Counted from the stretch's first letter, positions 23,237 to 36,795 are shown. The stretch: DNA of 64,000 nucleotides from Nocardioides sp. TRM66260-LWL (GCF_020075545.1 NZ_JAIQZK010000002.1:1-64000), one strand, 5' to 3'. Program-made: numbers and translations. The notes: generated by a model from the sequence alone, not told the origin.

Positions 23237-25270
23237 TCACTCGACGAGCGAGAGGAGCTCCTCGCCGAACTGCTCGAGCTTCTTGCGGCCCACGCCGGAG
23301 ACGCGCAGGAGCGCCTCGGGCGAGCGCGGCTTGTGCTCGGCGATCAGCTGCAGGGTGGCGTCGGTGAAGATGACGAAGGCGGGCACGCTGTCGGCCTCGG
23401 CCCGCTCCTTGCGCCACTCGCGCAGCCGCTCGAAGAGCGCCTCGTCGTAGGACGCCGGGCAGTCGGCGCAGCGGCCGCGCTTCTTCTCCGCCGACGTGCC
23501 CAGCGGACGCCCGCACTCGCGGCAGGCCATCGCCCGGTGCGAGCGGCCGGGAGCGGCCGGCGCACGGACGTCGTCGGGCAGCAGCGGCGTGAGGAACCGC
23601 GAGGGCTTGCGGGTGCCGCGGCCGCCGGGGTTGCGGGCCAGCGCCCACGACAGGTGCAACTCGACCCGGGCGCGGGTGAGGCCGACGTAGAGCAGCCGCC
23701 GCTCCTCCTCGATCTGCGCCGGGGTCTCGGCGTAGGTGATCGGCAGCGTGCCGTCGTGCAGGCCGCAGCAGAACACGACGTCCCACTCCAGGCCCTTGGC
23801 CGCGTGGAAGGTCGCCAGCGTGACGCCGTCGGCCACCGGGGCGTGCTGCTCGGCTGCCCGCCGGTCGAGGTCGTCGACGAAGCCGTCGAGGTCGCCGGCG
23901 GTCGCCCACTCGCCGGCCTGGTCGACCAGCGCCTGCCAGGACTCCCAGCGGTCGCGCGTCTGGCCGCGCGCGGTCGGCGGCTGGGAGGTCCAGCCCATGC
24001 CGGCGAGCGTCGCGCAGACCACCTCGACCAGCTCGTCGCCGCGGAGCGCGCCGCTGCCGCCCCGGGCGGCGCCGCGGAGCCGGGTGACGGCCTCGCGCAC
24101 CTCGGCACGCTCGAAGAAGCGCGCGGCACCGCGCACCACGTAGGGCAGGCCGCGCGCGGCCAGCGCCTCCTCGAACGCCTCGGACTGGGCGTTGATGCGG
24201 AACAGGATCGCGACCTCGCCAAGCGGGCGGCCGGCGTCGCGCAGCTGCAGGATGCGGGCGGCCGTGGCCTCGGCCTCGGCGACCTCGTCGGGATGCGGCC
24301 GGAACGACACCGGGGCGCCCGCCGGCTGCTGGGCCCGCAGGGCGACGCCGCGGCTGGGGGTGCCCTCGAGCAGCGTGTTGGCGGCCGTGACGACCTGCGG
24401 CGTCGACCGGTAGTTGCGGACGAGCTCGATCGACGTGGCGCCCGGATGCCGCCGCGGGAACTCCTGCAGGTACGTGGCGCTGGCCCCGGCGAAGGAGTAG
24501 ATGGTCTGCGCGGGGTCGCCGACGACGCAGAGCTCGGGCCGCCCCCCGAGCCACAGGTCGAGCAGCGCCGACTGCAGCGGCGAGACGTCCTGGAACTCGT
24601 CGACGACGAACCACTTGTACTGCCGACGCACCTGCGCGGCCACGCGCTCGTCGTCGGCCAGGAGGCCGGCGGTGAACAGGAGGATGTCCTCCATGTCCAT
24701 GCGGCCCTCGCCGCGCTTGAGGTCCTCGTAGGCGCCGAAGAGGCGGCCGACGGTCTCGGCGTCGTGCCCGCTCACCGACCGACCGCGGGCGGTGGCGATG
24801 CGCGCGTAGTCGTCGGGGCGGACGTTGCTGACCTTGGCCCACTCGACCTCGGCGGCGAGGTCGCGCAGCAGCGCCTGGTCGGCCCGCAGCCGCAGCTGCC
24901 GCGAGGCGCCCACCAGCAGCGGGATCTTCGACTCGGTGAGCCGCGGCAGCTCGGTGCCGTGCACCTGGGGCCAGAAGTAGCGCAGCTGACGCAGCGCCGC
25001 GGCGTGGAAGGTGCGCGCCTGGACGCCGCCCGCCCCGAGCGCGCGGAGGCGTCCGCGCATCTCGCCCGCGGCCCGGGTGGTGAAGGTGACCGCCAGCACC
25101 TCGGTGGGCGCGTAGACGCCGGTCGCGACGCCGTAGGCGATGCGGTGGGTGATCGCCCGCGTCTTGCCCGTGCCGGCGCCGGCCAGCACGCGCACCGGGC
25201 CCCGCAGCGCCTCGGCGACCTGGCGCTGCTCGGGGTCGAGGGCGGCGAGCAGCTCGTCGGGGGCGGGCAT
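23237..25270 (-). CDS. uvrD2: ATP-dependent DNA helicase UvrD2 with HRDC domain
   Basis: 677 aa SF1A helicase. Walker A AGAGTGKT at 30-37, motif II VVDEFQD near 226, GDPAQTIYSF, motif IV ELVRNYRST, ATFHAAKGLEWD and VGLTRAR. After the motor come a tetracysteine zinc patch (CRECGRP...GRCADCPAS, about 578-600) and a C-terminal HRDC domain (about 610-677), the order that defines mycobacterial UvrD2. 3'-5' unwinding in repair or replication. Divergent from mrx1; downstream whiB7 has its own promoter. Confidence 0.95.
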   Translation of the reverse strand: MPAPDELLAALDPEQRQVAEALRGPVRVLAGAGTGKTRAITHRIAYGVATGVYAPTEVLAVTFTTRAAGEMRGRLRALGAGGVQARTFHAAALRQLRYFWPQVHGTELPRLTESKIPLLVGASRQLRLRADQALLRDLAAEVEWAKVSNVRPDDYARIATARGRSVSGHDAETVGRLFGAYEDLKRGEGRMDMEDILLFTAGLLADDERVAAQVRRQYKWFVVDEFQDVSPLQSALLDLWLGGRPELCVVGDPAQTIYSFAGASATYLQEFPRRHPGATSIELVRNYRSTPQVVTAANTLLEGTPSRGVALRAQQPAGAPVSFRPHPDEVAEAEATAARILQLRDAGRPLGEVAILFRINAQSEAFEEALAARGLPYVVRGAARFFERAEVREAVTRLRGAARGGSGALRGDELVEVVCATLAGMGWTSQPPTARGQTRDRWESWQALVDQAGEWATAGDLDGFVDDLDRRAAEQHAPVADGVTLATFHAAKGLEWDVVFCCGLHDGTLPITYAETPAQIEEERRLLYVGLTRARVELHLSWALARNPGGRGTRKPSRFLTPLLPDDVRAPAAPGRSHRAMACRECGRPLGTSAEKKRGRCADCPASYDEALFERLREWRKERAEADSVPAFVIFTDATLQLIAEHKPRSPEALLRVSGVGRKKLEQFGEELLSLVE

Positions 25271-25310
25271 GCGCCCACCCTAGGCGGCGGCTCCGACAGT
25301 CCGGACGGCC

Positions 25311-25340
25311 GGGAACACCGCCGGCCCCGGCCTGGTTGGA
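25311..25340 (+). promoter_or_regulatory. SigR/SigH-type promoter of mycoredoxin gene
   Basis: GGGAAC (25311-25316), exactly 18 bases, GTTGGA (25335-25340): the thiol-oxidative-stress sigma consensus GGGAAY-N18-GTT, 39 bases before the mycoredoxin ATG. Confidence 0.7.
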
Positions 25341-25379
25341 TCAGGCGTCCCCAACCCGACGACCTCGGAGGCGTTCCGC

Positions 25380-25628
25380 ATGTCCGCGACCTTCACGATG
25401 TACTCCACGCCCTGGTGCGGCTACTGCCACCGGCTGAAGACCCAGCTCGACCGCGAGGGCATCCCGTTCCAGATCGTCGACATCGAGCAGGAGCCCGAGG
25501 CCGCCGAGCTGGTCGAGAAGGTCAACAACGGCAACCAGACCGTCCCGACGCTCGTGTACTCCGACGGCAGCGCGCAGACCAACCCGTCGCTGGCCCAGGT
25601 GAAGGCGAAGCTCGCCGAGCTGGCCTGA
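25380..25628 (+). CDS. mrx1: mycoredoxin (glutaredoxin-like)
   Basis: 82 aa. Active site CGYC (C13-C16) in TPWCGYCHRLK, cis-Pro in QTVPTLVYSDG. Mycoredoxins reduce mycothiol-protein disulfides and are typical of the mrx1 position beside uvrD2 and nudC in Actinobacteria. Cytoplasmic. ATG at 25380; a SigR-type promoter upstream suggests induction by disulfide stress. Converges on nudC. Confidence 0.93.
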   Translation: MSATFTMYSTPWCGYCHRLKTQLDREGIPFQIVDIEQEPEAAELVEKVNNGNQTVPTLVYSDGSAQTNPSLAQVKAKLAELA

Positions 25629-25640
25629 TCGACCAGCGGC

Positions 25641-26555
25641 TCACCAGCCGCCGGGCAGGCGTCCTCCGTACCAGTGCTCGAGCAGCGAGTGGCTGATCGA
25701 GACGCCGCCCGGCAGCACGAGGCCGCCGTGCTCGACCTCGTCGCGCAGCTGCGCACGGGTTAGCCAGCGCGCGTCGACCAGCTCGTCGCGGTCGACGGTG
25801 ATCTCGGTGCTGAGCGCCCGCCCGTGGAAGCCGAGCATCAGGCTCGCCGGCAGTGGCCACGGCTGGCTGCCGAACCACGTGACCTCGCCGACGCGCACGC
25901 CCGTCTCCTCCGCGACCTCCCGGCGCACGGCGTCCTCGAGGGTCTCCCCCGGCTCGCAGAATCCGGCCAGGGTCGAGTAGCGGCCCTCGGGCCAGGAGGC
26001 CTGGCGGCCCAGCAGGCATCGCTCGTCGGGCGATCCGGGCTCCCCGTCGGCGATCAGCATGATCACCGCGGGATCCGTGCGCGGGAACTGCGGTCGCCCG
26101 CAGTCGGTGCACACGAGCTCGTGACCCGCCGCCCGCGGCACCAGCGTGCCCGCACAGCGGGGGCAGTGCCGCGTGACGGCCATCCACTCGGCGAGGCCGA
26201 GGGCGTGCAGCACGAGCGGGGCGTCGCGGGCGGCCGGGCCCGCGAGCACCGGCAGGGCGAAGCGGAGCGGCACCCACGCGGCATCGTCGCCGGCGAGGGC
26301 ACGGTCGGCGACGACCGCGAACCACGTGATCCCGTCGCGCTGCCCCAGCAGGATGCGGACGCCCTCGGGCGCCTGCTCCGGCGAGACCCAGTCGATGCGG
26401 CCGTCGACCGGGCGGATGCGGGTGCCTGCGACGACGAGGACGCGGGTCGTCGGCGCCGCCCACGCGGCGGCGAGCCAGGCCTCGTCACGACGCCGCTCCG
26501 CGACGCGCTCGTGGGGATCGGCCGAGAGCCGCAGGTGCGGGGCGGAGTGCGTCAC
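25641..26555 (-). CDS. nudC: NAD(+) diphosphatase NudC
   Basis: 304 aa. Zinc knuckle C-P-R-C...C-T-D-C (about 128-148) then QFPRTDPAVIMLI; NUDIX box GFCEPGETLEDAVRREVAEETG near 198-219; downstream SQPWPLPASLMLGF, the NudC signature that binds the NAD(H) or capped-RNA nicotinamide end. Cleaves NADH/NAD+ and possibly NAD caps on RNA. GTG start overlaps the adnB TGA, so it is the third coupled gene of adnA-adnB-nudC. Confidence 0.95.
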   Translation of the reverse strand: MTHSAPHLRLSADPHERVAERRRDEAWLAAAWAAPTTRVLVVAGTRIRPVDGRIDWVSPEQAPEGVRILLGQRDGITWFAVVADRALAGDDAAWVPLRFALPVLAGPAARDAPLVLHALGLAEWMAVTRHCPRCAGTLVPRAAGHELVCTDCGRPQFPRTDPAVIMLIADGEPGSPDERCLLGRQASWPEGRYSTLAGFCEPGETLEDAVRREVAEETGVRVGEVTWFGSQPWPLPASLMLGFHGRALSTEITVDRDELVDARWLTRAQLRDEVEHGGLVLPGGVSISHSLLEHWYGGRLPGGW

Positions 26556-29500
26556 GGGGCCACCGTAGACCGACGCACCAGCGCCTCGAGCCCGTCGCGT
26601 CCGGGCAGGTCGTCGGGGGCGTCGAGCACCCCGGTGCGGACGTAGAAGAACGCCGCCCGCACCGCCTCGAGCGGCACGCCGGCCAGCTCCGCCCAGGCCA
26701 CCCGGTAGAGCGCCAGCTGCAGCGGGTCGGCGCTCACCGAGCGCGAGGTCTTCCAGTCGACGACCAGGTAGCGGGGCGAGCCGTCGGCCGCCGCGGGCTC
26801 GGCGTAGACCGCGTCGAGCCGTCCGCGCACCACCTGTCCGGCGAGCACGACGGCGAACGGCGCCTCGACCCGCAGTGGGACGCGCTCGCCGAACGGACCC
26901 GCCTCGAACCGGGCGATGAGCTCGGCCAGCTCCGCGGACTCGGGGTCGTCGTCGACGCCCCGGTCGGCACGACCCGGCACCTCGTCGTCGGGGAACAGCC
27001 CCTGCTGGCCGAAGCGCTCCTCGACCCACGCGTGGAACCGCGTGCCGAACCGGGCGGCGCCCGAGGGCGGCCGCGGCATGGGCCGGGCCAGCTCGCGCAC
27101 GAAGCCCTCGGCGTCGTCGGCCAGACGGAGCAGCGCGGTGGCCGAGAGGCTGCTGGGCACGTCGACCTCGACGACGTCGCCGGTGTCGCGGCGCAGCTCG
27201 GCGAGCAGTCGCTCCAGCTCGGCGTCCCACTCGGAGACGAGGGCGACCTGCGTGAGGTCGAGGCCGTCGTCGTGCTCGGCCTCGAGGTCGACCGCCGCGT
27301 CCGCGGCACCCGCGGCGAGGAGGTCCTGCACGCGCGCGGCGGCCGCGCGGCGCAGCTCGGCCTCGCGGCCGATGCCGGGCAGCGGCCACGGACGGCTGGG
27401 GTCGACGGCCGCGTACGGGTGGGGGTCCTTGGCGTCGGGCCGCTCGCGCCAGCGATCCACCGGCTCGCCGAGCGACTCGAGGTGGTCGCGCACGACCACC
27501 TGGAACGGCGAGGGCCCGAACGGTCGCTGCCGCGGCCCCCAGCAGTAGCCGGTGACCGCGAGCCGGTGCGCGGCCCGGGTGAAGGCGACGTAGCCGAGCC
27601 GGAGCTCCTCTTCCGCGTCGTGGGCGCGGGCGGCGGCCCGGTAGGCGTCCAGCGCGGCCTTGTCGTGCCCGGCCAGCTGCGGCTGGTCGTGGGCGTCGCC
27701 GCGCAGCGGCGCCGGCAGCACCGCCGGGGAGGAGGTCCACAGCGTCCGCGACGTGGTGTTGGGGAAGCGGTCGTGGCACACGCCGACCACGAAGACGGTG
27801 GGCCACTCCAGGCCCTTGGAGCGGTGCACCGTCAGCAGCTTGACCGAGTCGGCCAGCGTGGGGGTCGCGAGGTCGAGCCCGTTGCCCTGGTCGTCCTCGG
27901 CCGTCAGGTAGGCCAGCAGCGCGGGCAGCGTGACCGCGCCGTCGACGGCCTGGAAGTCGGCGACCGCCCGGACGAAGAGGTCGAGGTTGTCGCGACGGGC
28001 CGCCGCGGCGGGGCTCACCGCCGAGGCCAGCTCGACGTCGACCCCGGTGACGTCGACGATGCGCCGCACGACGTCGAGCAGCGGCTCGCCCACGTGGCGT
28101 CGCAGCGTGCGCAGCTCGGCGGCGAGCAGTGCGAAGCGCTCCCGCGCCTCGGCCGAGAAGTCGAGGTCGCCGGGGTCGTGCAGCGCGTCGTCGAGGGCGG
28201 CCACCTCGGCCGGGTCGAGGTCGTCGGTCAGCGCGAGCAGCTGCTCGCCGACGGGCAGCGGGGCCTCGTCGGCCCCGGGACGGCCGGAGCGGCCCGCGAG
28301 CTGCTCGGCCCGCTGGCGCAGCAGCCGCAGGTCGCGCGGGCCGATCGCCCAGCGCGGACCGGCCAGCAGGGTCAGGAGGGCGGCGTTCGCCGTGACGTCG
28401 TGGAGCAGGTGCAGCGTCGCGACGATCTCGGCGACCTCCGGCAGTCGCAGCAGACCGGAGAGTCCGACGATCTCGACCGGGACGCCCGCAGCGCTCAGCG
28501 CGTCGAAGACCTCGGCGGCATGCCCGTTGTCGCGCACCAGCACGCCGACGTCGGCCCACCGCTGACCCGCCTCGTGGGTGGCGAGCACCTGCTCGGTGAG
28601 CCACTCGAGCTCCTCGGCGGCGGTCTCGAAGACGTGGGTCTCGACCGTGCCGGGCTCGGCGCCCGGCTTGGGGTCCAGCGGCGCGACCAACGGGTACCGC
28701 TCGAGCAGCGGCGCCGCGAGCCGGTTGGCGACCTCCAGGATGCGCGCGTCGGAGCGCCGGTTGACCGTCAGCCGGTGCACCGGCACCTCGCCGACGGCCG
28801 CGGGGAAGGTGGCGCCGAACCCGACGATGTTCGAGACCGACGCGCCGCGCCACCCGTAGATGGCCTGGTTCGGGTCGCCGACGGCCATCACGGCGTGGCC
28901 GCGTCCCGCCGCGGGCTCGGGGCCGGAGAACAGGCGCGAGAGCAGCGTGGCCTGGGCGACCGAGGTGTCCTGGTACTCGTCGAGCAGGACGACCCGGTAG
29001 CGCGCCCGCTCCGCCGCGCCCACGTCGGGGTGCTCCACGGCCAGCCGGGCCGCGAGCTCGATCTGGTCGGAGAAGTCCATCAGGCCCAGGTCGCGCTTGA
29101 GCCGTCGGTAGCCCGCGACCAGCCCGAGCAGCTCGCGGCGCCGGTCGATGGCCGAGATCGCCTTCTCGCAGGCCTCGCGGTGGCCCTTGCGGTCCTTGCC
29201 GGCGCGCTCGGCCTCCAGCGCCCGGACGAACCCGGCGCGGGCGTCGTCGTCGAGCGCGCGCACCTGCGCGGGCGCGACCAGGTGCTCGCTCATCGCGCCG
29301 TCGAGCGCCAGGAGGTTCTGGATCGCGGTGGGCGGGTGGTCGGTGAGGTGCTCGACGGCCTCGGTGTGCCGCTCGACCACCCGAGCGCCGAGCTGGTAGC
29401 GGGCGGCGTCGGTGATGACCCGGGTGTCGGGCTCGTGGCCCAGGCGCAACCCGTGGTCGGCGAGCAGCTGCGCCGCGTAGGCGTTGTAGGTGAGGACGCT

Positions 29501-29871
29501 CGGCTCGAGCACCTCCGCCCCCTCGGCGCCGTCGAGCGGCGCGCGTGCGGGGCCGAACGGACCCGCGGCGGCCGCGGCGTCGGGCAGGACGCCGGAGCGC
29601 ACGAGCGCCGCGCGTACCCGCTGCCGCAGCTCGGCGGCCGCCTTGGTGGTGAAGGTGAGGCCGAGGATCTCCTCCGGACGGACCTGCCCGGTGACCACCA
29701 GGTAGACCACCCGCGCCGCCATCAGCGTCGTCTTGCCGGACCCGGCGCCCGCGATCACCACGGCCGGGGCCAGGGGGGCGCTGATCGCGGCCCACTGCTG
29801 ATCGCTCGGCGGGTGCTCGGAGCCCATCACGGCCTGCAGCTCGGCCGGGGTGCCGATGGTGCGCGGCGTGA

Positions 29872-29875
<4 letters not shown>
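26552..29875 (-). CDS. adnB: AdnB-type helicase-nuclease subunit
   Basis: 1107 aa. UvrD-like motor with Walker A AGAGSGKTT (42-50), VVLLDEYQDTS near 295, GDPNQAIYGWRGA, VNRRSDARI, VHRSKGLEW and GYVAFTRAA, then a C-terminal RecB-family nuclease domain with GRLDAVYAEP and YLVVDWKTSRS (about 1015-1040). Together with AdnA it forms the two-motor, two-nuclease machine that resects double-strand breaks in Actinobacteria. GTG start overlaps the adnA stop (GTGA). The intact nuclease motif and motor predict activity. Confidence 0.9.
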
Positions 29876-33267
<3,392 letters not shown>

Positions 33268-33359
33268 TCGACCATCCGCCGCCGACAGTCCCGGCGCGGG
33301 CCCGCACGGGCGGCTCCGAAAGACTCGGCCACCGGCGAGGCGACCGGCTCGCAGCCCGC

Positions 33360-33797
33360 TCAGCGCTCGGGCGCGAGCTCCCAGTCGGCGAAGTCGAAGC
33401 CCGGCGAGACCAGGCACGACACCAGCGCGTCCGCGTCGGTCGGGAGGGTCCGCTGCCAGGTGCCGGCGGGGACCACCACCTGCGGCTCCCCCGGCGCGGC
33501 GACCCCGAGCAGCCGTGCCTCGACGACCTCGGCCGGCGCGGCACCGGCGCCGCCGAGCTCGAGCCGCACCGTGCCGGCGCCGGCGATCCACACCTCGTCG
33601 GAGGCCACCCGGTGCCAGGCCGACGCGGCGCCCGCCGGCAGCAGGTAGGCGATCAGCGTGGCGGTCGGGCGCGTCCGCCCGTCGGGCAGCGTCACCGTCA
33701 CCGGGCTGGTCCAGGTGCGGCGGTAGTGGCCCCCCTCGGGATGCGGCGCGAGGTCGAGGGCGCGGACGAGGTCGTCGGCAGTGGTCACGTGGCCCAT
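33360..33797 (-). CDS. cupin protein, DUF985 / YML079-like
   Basis: 145 aa. PHPEGGHYRRTW at the N-terminus, LIAYLLPAGAASAWHRVASDE with the His and Asp/Glu of the cupin barrel, then VVPAGTWQRT and LVSCLVSPGFDFADWEL: the DUF985 layout. Binds an unknown small ligand, perhaps a sugar or sulfur compound. ATG at 33797 is the longest start; a GTG three codons inside (33788) is equally possible, as neither has a clear ribosome site. Confidence 0.85.
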   Translation of the reverse strand: MGHVTTADDLVRALDLAPHPEGGHYRRTWTSPVTVTLPDGRTRPTATLIAYLLPAGAASAWHRVASDEVWIAGAGTVRLELGGAGAAPAEVVEARLLGVAAPGEPQVVVPAGTWQRTLPTDADALVSCLVSPGFDFADWELAPER

Positions 33798-33830
33798 GAT
33801 CCCGCCCCGATCCCGCCCCGATCCCGCCCG
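33798..33830. repeat. three 11-bp repeats (GATCCCGCCCC)
   Basis: Perfect twice, last base changed in the third, filling the divergent gap between the cupin and AIM24 genes; may affect either promoter. Confidence 0.75.
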
Positions 33831-33861
33831 CCAGAGGGCGCGGCGTCGCTACGCTCCGCCC

Positions 33862-34563
33862 ATGCGCACCGAGGTCATGTACTCCCCCGCCTACGCCACC
33901 GCCAAGCTCACCCTCGCCGCCGGCGAGACGGTCCGGGCCGAGTCCGGCGCGATGCTGGCCATGTCGGCCGGCGTCGCCATGGAGACGTCCACCCAGGGCG
34001 GCGTCCTCAAGGGGCTCAAGCGCGCCGTGCTGGGCGGGGAGTCGTTCTTCATGAACACCTTCACCGCCCAGGTCGACGGCGCCGAGCTCTACGTCGCGCC
34101 GAGCCTGCCCGGCGACGTCGTCGCCTGGCCGCTCAACGGCACCCTGTACGTGCAGTCGGGCTCCTTCCTGGCCTCGTCGGCCGGCATCACGGTCGACACC
34201 CAGTGGGGCGGCGGCAAGACCTTCTTCTCCAGCGAGGGGCTGTTCATGCTGCGCATCGCCGGTCAGGGCGAGCTCGTGCTGAGCAGCTACGGCGCGATCC
34301 ACGCCATCGACCTGCAGCCGGGCCAGACCTACACCGTCGACACCGGACACATGGTCGCCTGGACCGAGGGCGTGCAGTACCAGGTCCGCAAGGTCGGCAA
34401 CTGGAAGTCGACGCTGTTCTCGGGCGAGGGCCTGGTCTGCGACCTCACCGGCCCCGGCCGCATCTACGTGCAGACCCGCAGCACCGACGCGTTCCTCGGC
34501 TGGTTGATCCCGAAGCTCCCCACCCCGCAGTCGGGCAACAGCGGCGGCGGCCTCTTCTCCTGA
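33862..34563 (+). CDS. AIM24 family protein (TIGR00266-like)
   Basis: 233 aa. Beta-rich protein of the AIM24/TIGR00266 family: VRAESGAMLAMSAGVAMETS, GGVLKGLKRAVLGGESFFMN, GKTFFSSEGLFMLRIAGQGE and TYTVDTGHMVAWTEGVQYQV are its conserved blocks. No signal or membrane helix. Function in bacteria unknown; a Gly/Ser tail ends it. ATG at 33862. Monocistronic. Confidence 0.92.
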   Translation: MRTEVMYSPAYATAKLTLAAGETVRAESGAMLAMSAGVAMETSTQGGVLKGLKRAVLGGESFFMNTFTAQVDGAELYVAPSLPGDVVAWPLNGTLYVQSGSFLASSAGITVDTQWGGGKTFFSSEGLFMLRIAGQGELVLSSYGAIHAIDLQPGQTYTVDTGHMVAWTEGVQYQVRKVGNWKSTLFSGEGLVCDLTGPGRIYVQTRSTDAFLGWLIPKLPTPQSGNSGGGLFS

Positions 34564-34587
34564 CGCCGGCCGGGCGTCCCGCACGGC

Positions 34588-35280
34588 TCAGGCGGCGGGA
34601 CGCTCGTTGAAGACGCCCGCCTCCTCCTGACCGCTCAGCGCGGCGATGGCGGCCATCACGCGATCGGTGACGAGCCGGCGTGCGCGCCCCGGCGCGACGC
34701 CGTCGTAGGACGTCTCGGCCTGCGGCCCGACGACGTGGATCGGCGCACCGAAGCGCACCGTCACCCGCGCGAGGCGCGGCAGGCGCGCGCCGACGGGCTG
34801 CAGCCGCTCGGTGCCGATCAGGCCCACCGGGACGATGGGCACCCCCGCCGTCAGCGCCAGGTGCGCGACGCCCGTGCGGCCGCGGTAGAGCCGGCCGTCC
34901 CGCGAGCGCGTCCCCTCGGGGTAGAGGCCGAACGCCTCGCCCCGGGCCAGCACCTCCAGCGCGGTGTCGAGGCTGGCGAGCGCGGCCCGCGGGTCGTCGC
35001 GATCGACCGGCAGCATGCCCAGCCCGGAGAACCACGCCCGGCTGAGCGCGCCGACGACGCCGGAGCCGGTGAAGTAGTCCGACTTCGCCAGGAACACGAC
35101 CTTGCGGGGCACCACGATCGGCAGGACCACGGAGTCGGCGAAGCTGAGGTGGTTGCTGGCCAGCAGCACCCCGCCCTCGGCGGGCACGTGCTCGAGCCCC
35201 TCGACGCACGGGCGCCACAGGGCGCGCGCGAGCGGCGGGATGACGGGGTGGAGGAGGCGGTAGAGCGGATCCTCGGCCAT
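34588..35280 (-). CDS. 1-acyl-sn-glycerol-3-phosphate acyltransferase (PlsC family)
   Basis: 230 aa. The catalytic H-x4-D is NHLSFAD (H44, D49); FGLYPEGTRSRDGRLYRGRTG (about 117-137) holds the glycerophosphate-binding EGTRS; VPIVPVGLIGT follows. Transfers an acyl chain to a lyso-phospholipid at the cytoplasmic membrane face. ATG at 35280, without a clear ribosome site; upstream in-frame residues look unlike the family. Convergent with the AIM24 gene. Confidence 0.9.
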   Translation of the reverse strand: MAEDPLYRLLHPVIPPLARALWRPCVEGLEHVPAEGGVLLASNHLSFADSVVLPIVVPRKVVFLAKSDYFTGSGVVGALSRAWFSGLGMLPVDRDDPRAALASLDTALEVLARGEAFGLYPEGTRSRDGRLYRGRTGVAHLALTAGVPIVPVGLIGTERLQPVGARLPRLARVTVRFGAPIHVVGPQAETSYDGVAPGRARRLVTDRVMAAIAALSGQEEAGVFNERPAA

Positions 35281-35327
35281 GCGCGTCAGTCTGCTGGTTA
35301 CCGGCGGGTCCGCCGAAGCGGTGCCGA

Positions 35328-35663
35328 TCACCCCTCCGCGACGTCGGGCTCCGGCGCCTTGGGCGCCTCGGGCGTCCACAGCGCCCGCGCGAGGTCGACG
35401 GCGCCGGACGCCCGCAGCGGCGTCCCCTCGGCGAGGTGCTCGACGCGGGCGCGGGCACGCAGCGGCGGCGGGACGCTGCCGTCCGCTCGCACGACGCGCC
35501 ACCAGGGCACGCCGCCGCCGTGCTCGGCGAGGACGGCGCCCACGCGACGCGGGCCGAAGCGGCCGACCGCGCGGGCGACGGCGCCGTAGGTGGTGACGCG
35601 CCCGGGCGGCACCGACTCGACCGTCGCGAGGACGGCCTCGAGGTAGTCGTCGGGGTGCCGCAC
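35328..35663 (-). CDS. alkyltransferase-like protein (MGMT fold, Cys replaced)
   Basis: 111 aa, GTG start. MGMT C-terminal fold: YLEAVLATVESVPPGRVTTYGAVARA, FGPRRVGAVLAEHG, then PWWRVV at 53-58 where active alkyltransferases have PCHRV. The missing cysteine makes it an ATL protein that would bind O6-alkylguanine and flag it for nucleotide excision repair, not repair it. An ATL gene lies at the same relative place (Rv3204) in Mycobacterium tuberculosis. Confidence 0.88.
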   Translation of the reverse strand: MRHPDDYLEAVLATVESVPPGRVTTYGAVARAVGRFGPRRVGAVLAEHGGGVPWWRVVRADGSVPPPLRARARVEHLAEGTPLRASGAVDLARALWTPEAPKAPEPDVAEG

Positions 35664-35713
35664 GGGCGGGGAGCCTACGCGGGGCGAGCGGCCGGGCCCG
35701 CCCCGCGCGGGCG

Positions 35714-36700
35714 TCAGGGGAGCGGCAGGCTCGGCGCGCCCGGCAGGGCCGGGAGACCCGGCAGGCCGCCGCCCGGCAGGCCGGCGCCGGTGAACGGCTC
35801 GGTGCCGAGGGCGAGGCGCAGGCCCGGGATGCCCGAGTGCTTCTGCGCGAACGCCAGCTCGCGACCGAGGTCGCCGATGTTGTTCGACAGCGGCAGCGGC
35901 GCCAGGCCGACGGTCGACAGGGTGCCGATCGCGCGGCCCTTGGCGTCCAGGAAGCCCGAGCCGGAGTCGCCGGGGATGCCGGGGGTGAGCGAGTAGAGGC
36001 CGTGGCTCCAGCCGCCGTCGGCGGCGTCGTCGCCGAGCGCGACGCCGTACTTCGGCGAGAACGGCGCAGCGCCGCCGCGCAGGCTGGAGTTGCCGTAGCT
36101 GTAGAGCTGGTCGCCTGCGGCGAGGACGACGCCCTTGGCGGCCGGGGCCGCGACCGGGCCGCCGAACTGCGGGACGCTCGGGTTGACCTTGCCGCGGTCC
36201 TTGCGGGCCACCTTCACCAGCGCGAAGTCGTTGTACGCGCAGGTGTTGGCGTCCTTGGTGCCGAGGCGGCGCATGGTGATCCACGACGAGTACGCCAGGC
36301 GTCCGGTGGCGAGCACGGTGCCGTCGGCGACCGGGCTGCCGCCCTCGGCGAAGGTGACCTTCGTGCCCAGCGGCACGGAGTCGACCTTGCAGCCGTCGGT
36401 GTCGGTCGACTCGCCCTTGCCGGCGCAGTGCGCGGAGTAGCCGAGGTAGACGTCGCCGCGGCTGTCGGTGAAGACGAAGTTCGACGTGCACTGGGCGCCG
36501 TCGGTGTACGCCTGCGTGCCCGGCGTGAGCACGGCCGAGGCGGCAGGGGCCCAGGCCGCGTAGCGGCGGGTCGTCGGGGCGGCCTCGGCGGAGCCGGGCG
36601 CGAGGGAGGCGAGGAGGGCCGCGACGAGGGCGGCCACGAGGGCGAGCGCAGCGGGGACCCGCAGGGACCCGAGCGAGCGAGCGAGTGGGAGGGAGCGCAT
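35714..36700 (-). CDS. secreted chymotrypsin-fold serine protease
   Basis: 328 aa. Signal peptide (PAALALVAALVAALLASLA, cleavage near AEA-AP). His of the triad in YLGYSAHCAGK, Asp likely in AYNDFALVKV, Ser in IPGDSGSGFLDAKG. Cysteines pair around the His loop. The C-terminus is a Gly/Leu/Pro repeat (LPGGGLPGLPALPG) that may be a linker or wall-spanning tail. Probably acts outside the cell; target unknown. ATG at 36700. Confidence 0.88.
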   Translation of the reverse strand: MRSLPLARSLGSLRVPAALALVAALVAALLASLAPGSAEAAPTTRRYAAWAPAASAVLTPGTQAYTDGAQCTSNFVFTDSRGDVYLGYSAHCAGKGESTDTDGCKVDSVPLGTKVTFAEGGSPVADGTVLATGRLAYSSWITMRRLGTKDANTCAYNDFALVKVARKDRGKVNPSVPQFGGPVAAPAAKGVVLAAGDQLYSYGNSSLRGGAAPFSPKYGVALGDDAADGGWSHGLYSLTPGIPGDSGSGFLDAKGRAIGTLSTVGLAPLPLSNNIGDLGRELAFAQKHSGIPGLRLALGTEPFTGAGLPGGGLPGLPALPGAPSLPLP

Positions 36701-36716
36701 GTCACGGACAACGACG

Positions 36717-36746
36717 TCGGCCCCGGACCGTCACGGTCCGGGGCCG
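36717..36746 (-). terminator. hairpin after moeZ
   Basis: CGGCCCCGGACCG / CGGTCCGGGGCCG with a 3-4 base loop, 50 bases beyond the moeZ stop and just upstream of the protease gene. Confidence 0.65.
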
Positions 36747-36795
36747 ACGAGGGCCGGAGTCTCAGCGACTCCTCAGCATCGAGGCGAGTCGCGTG

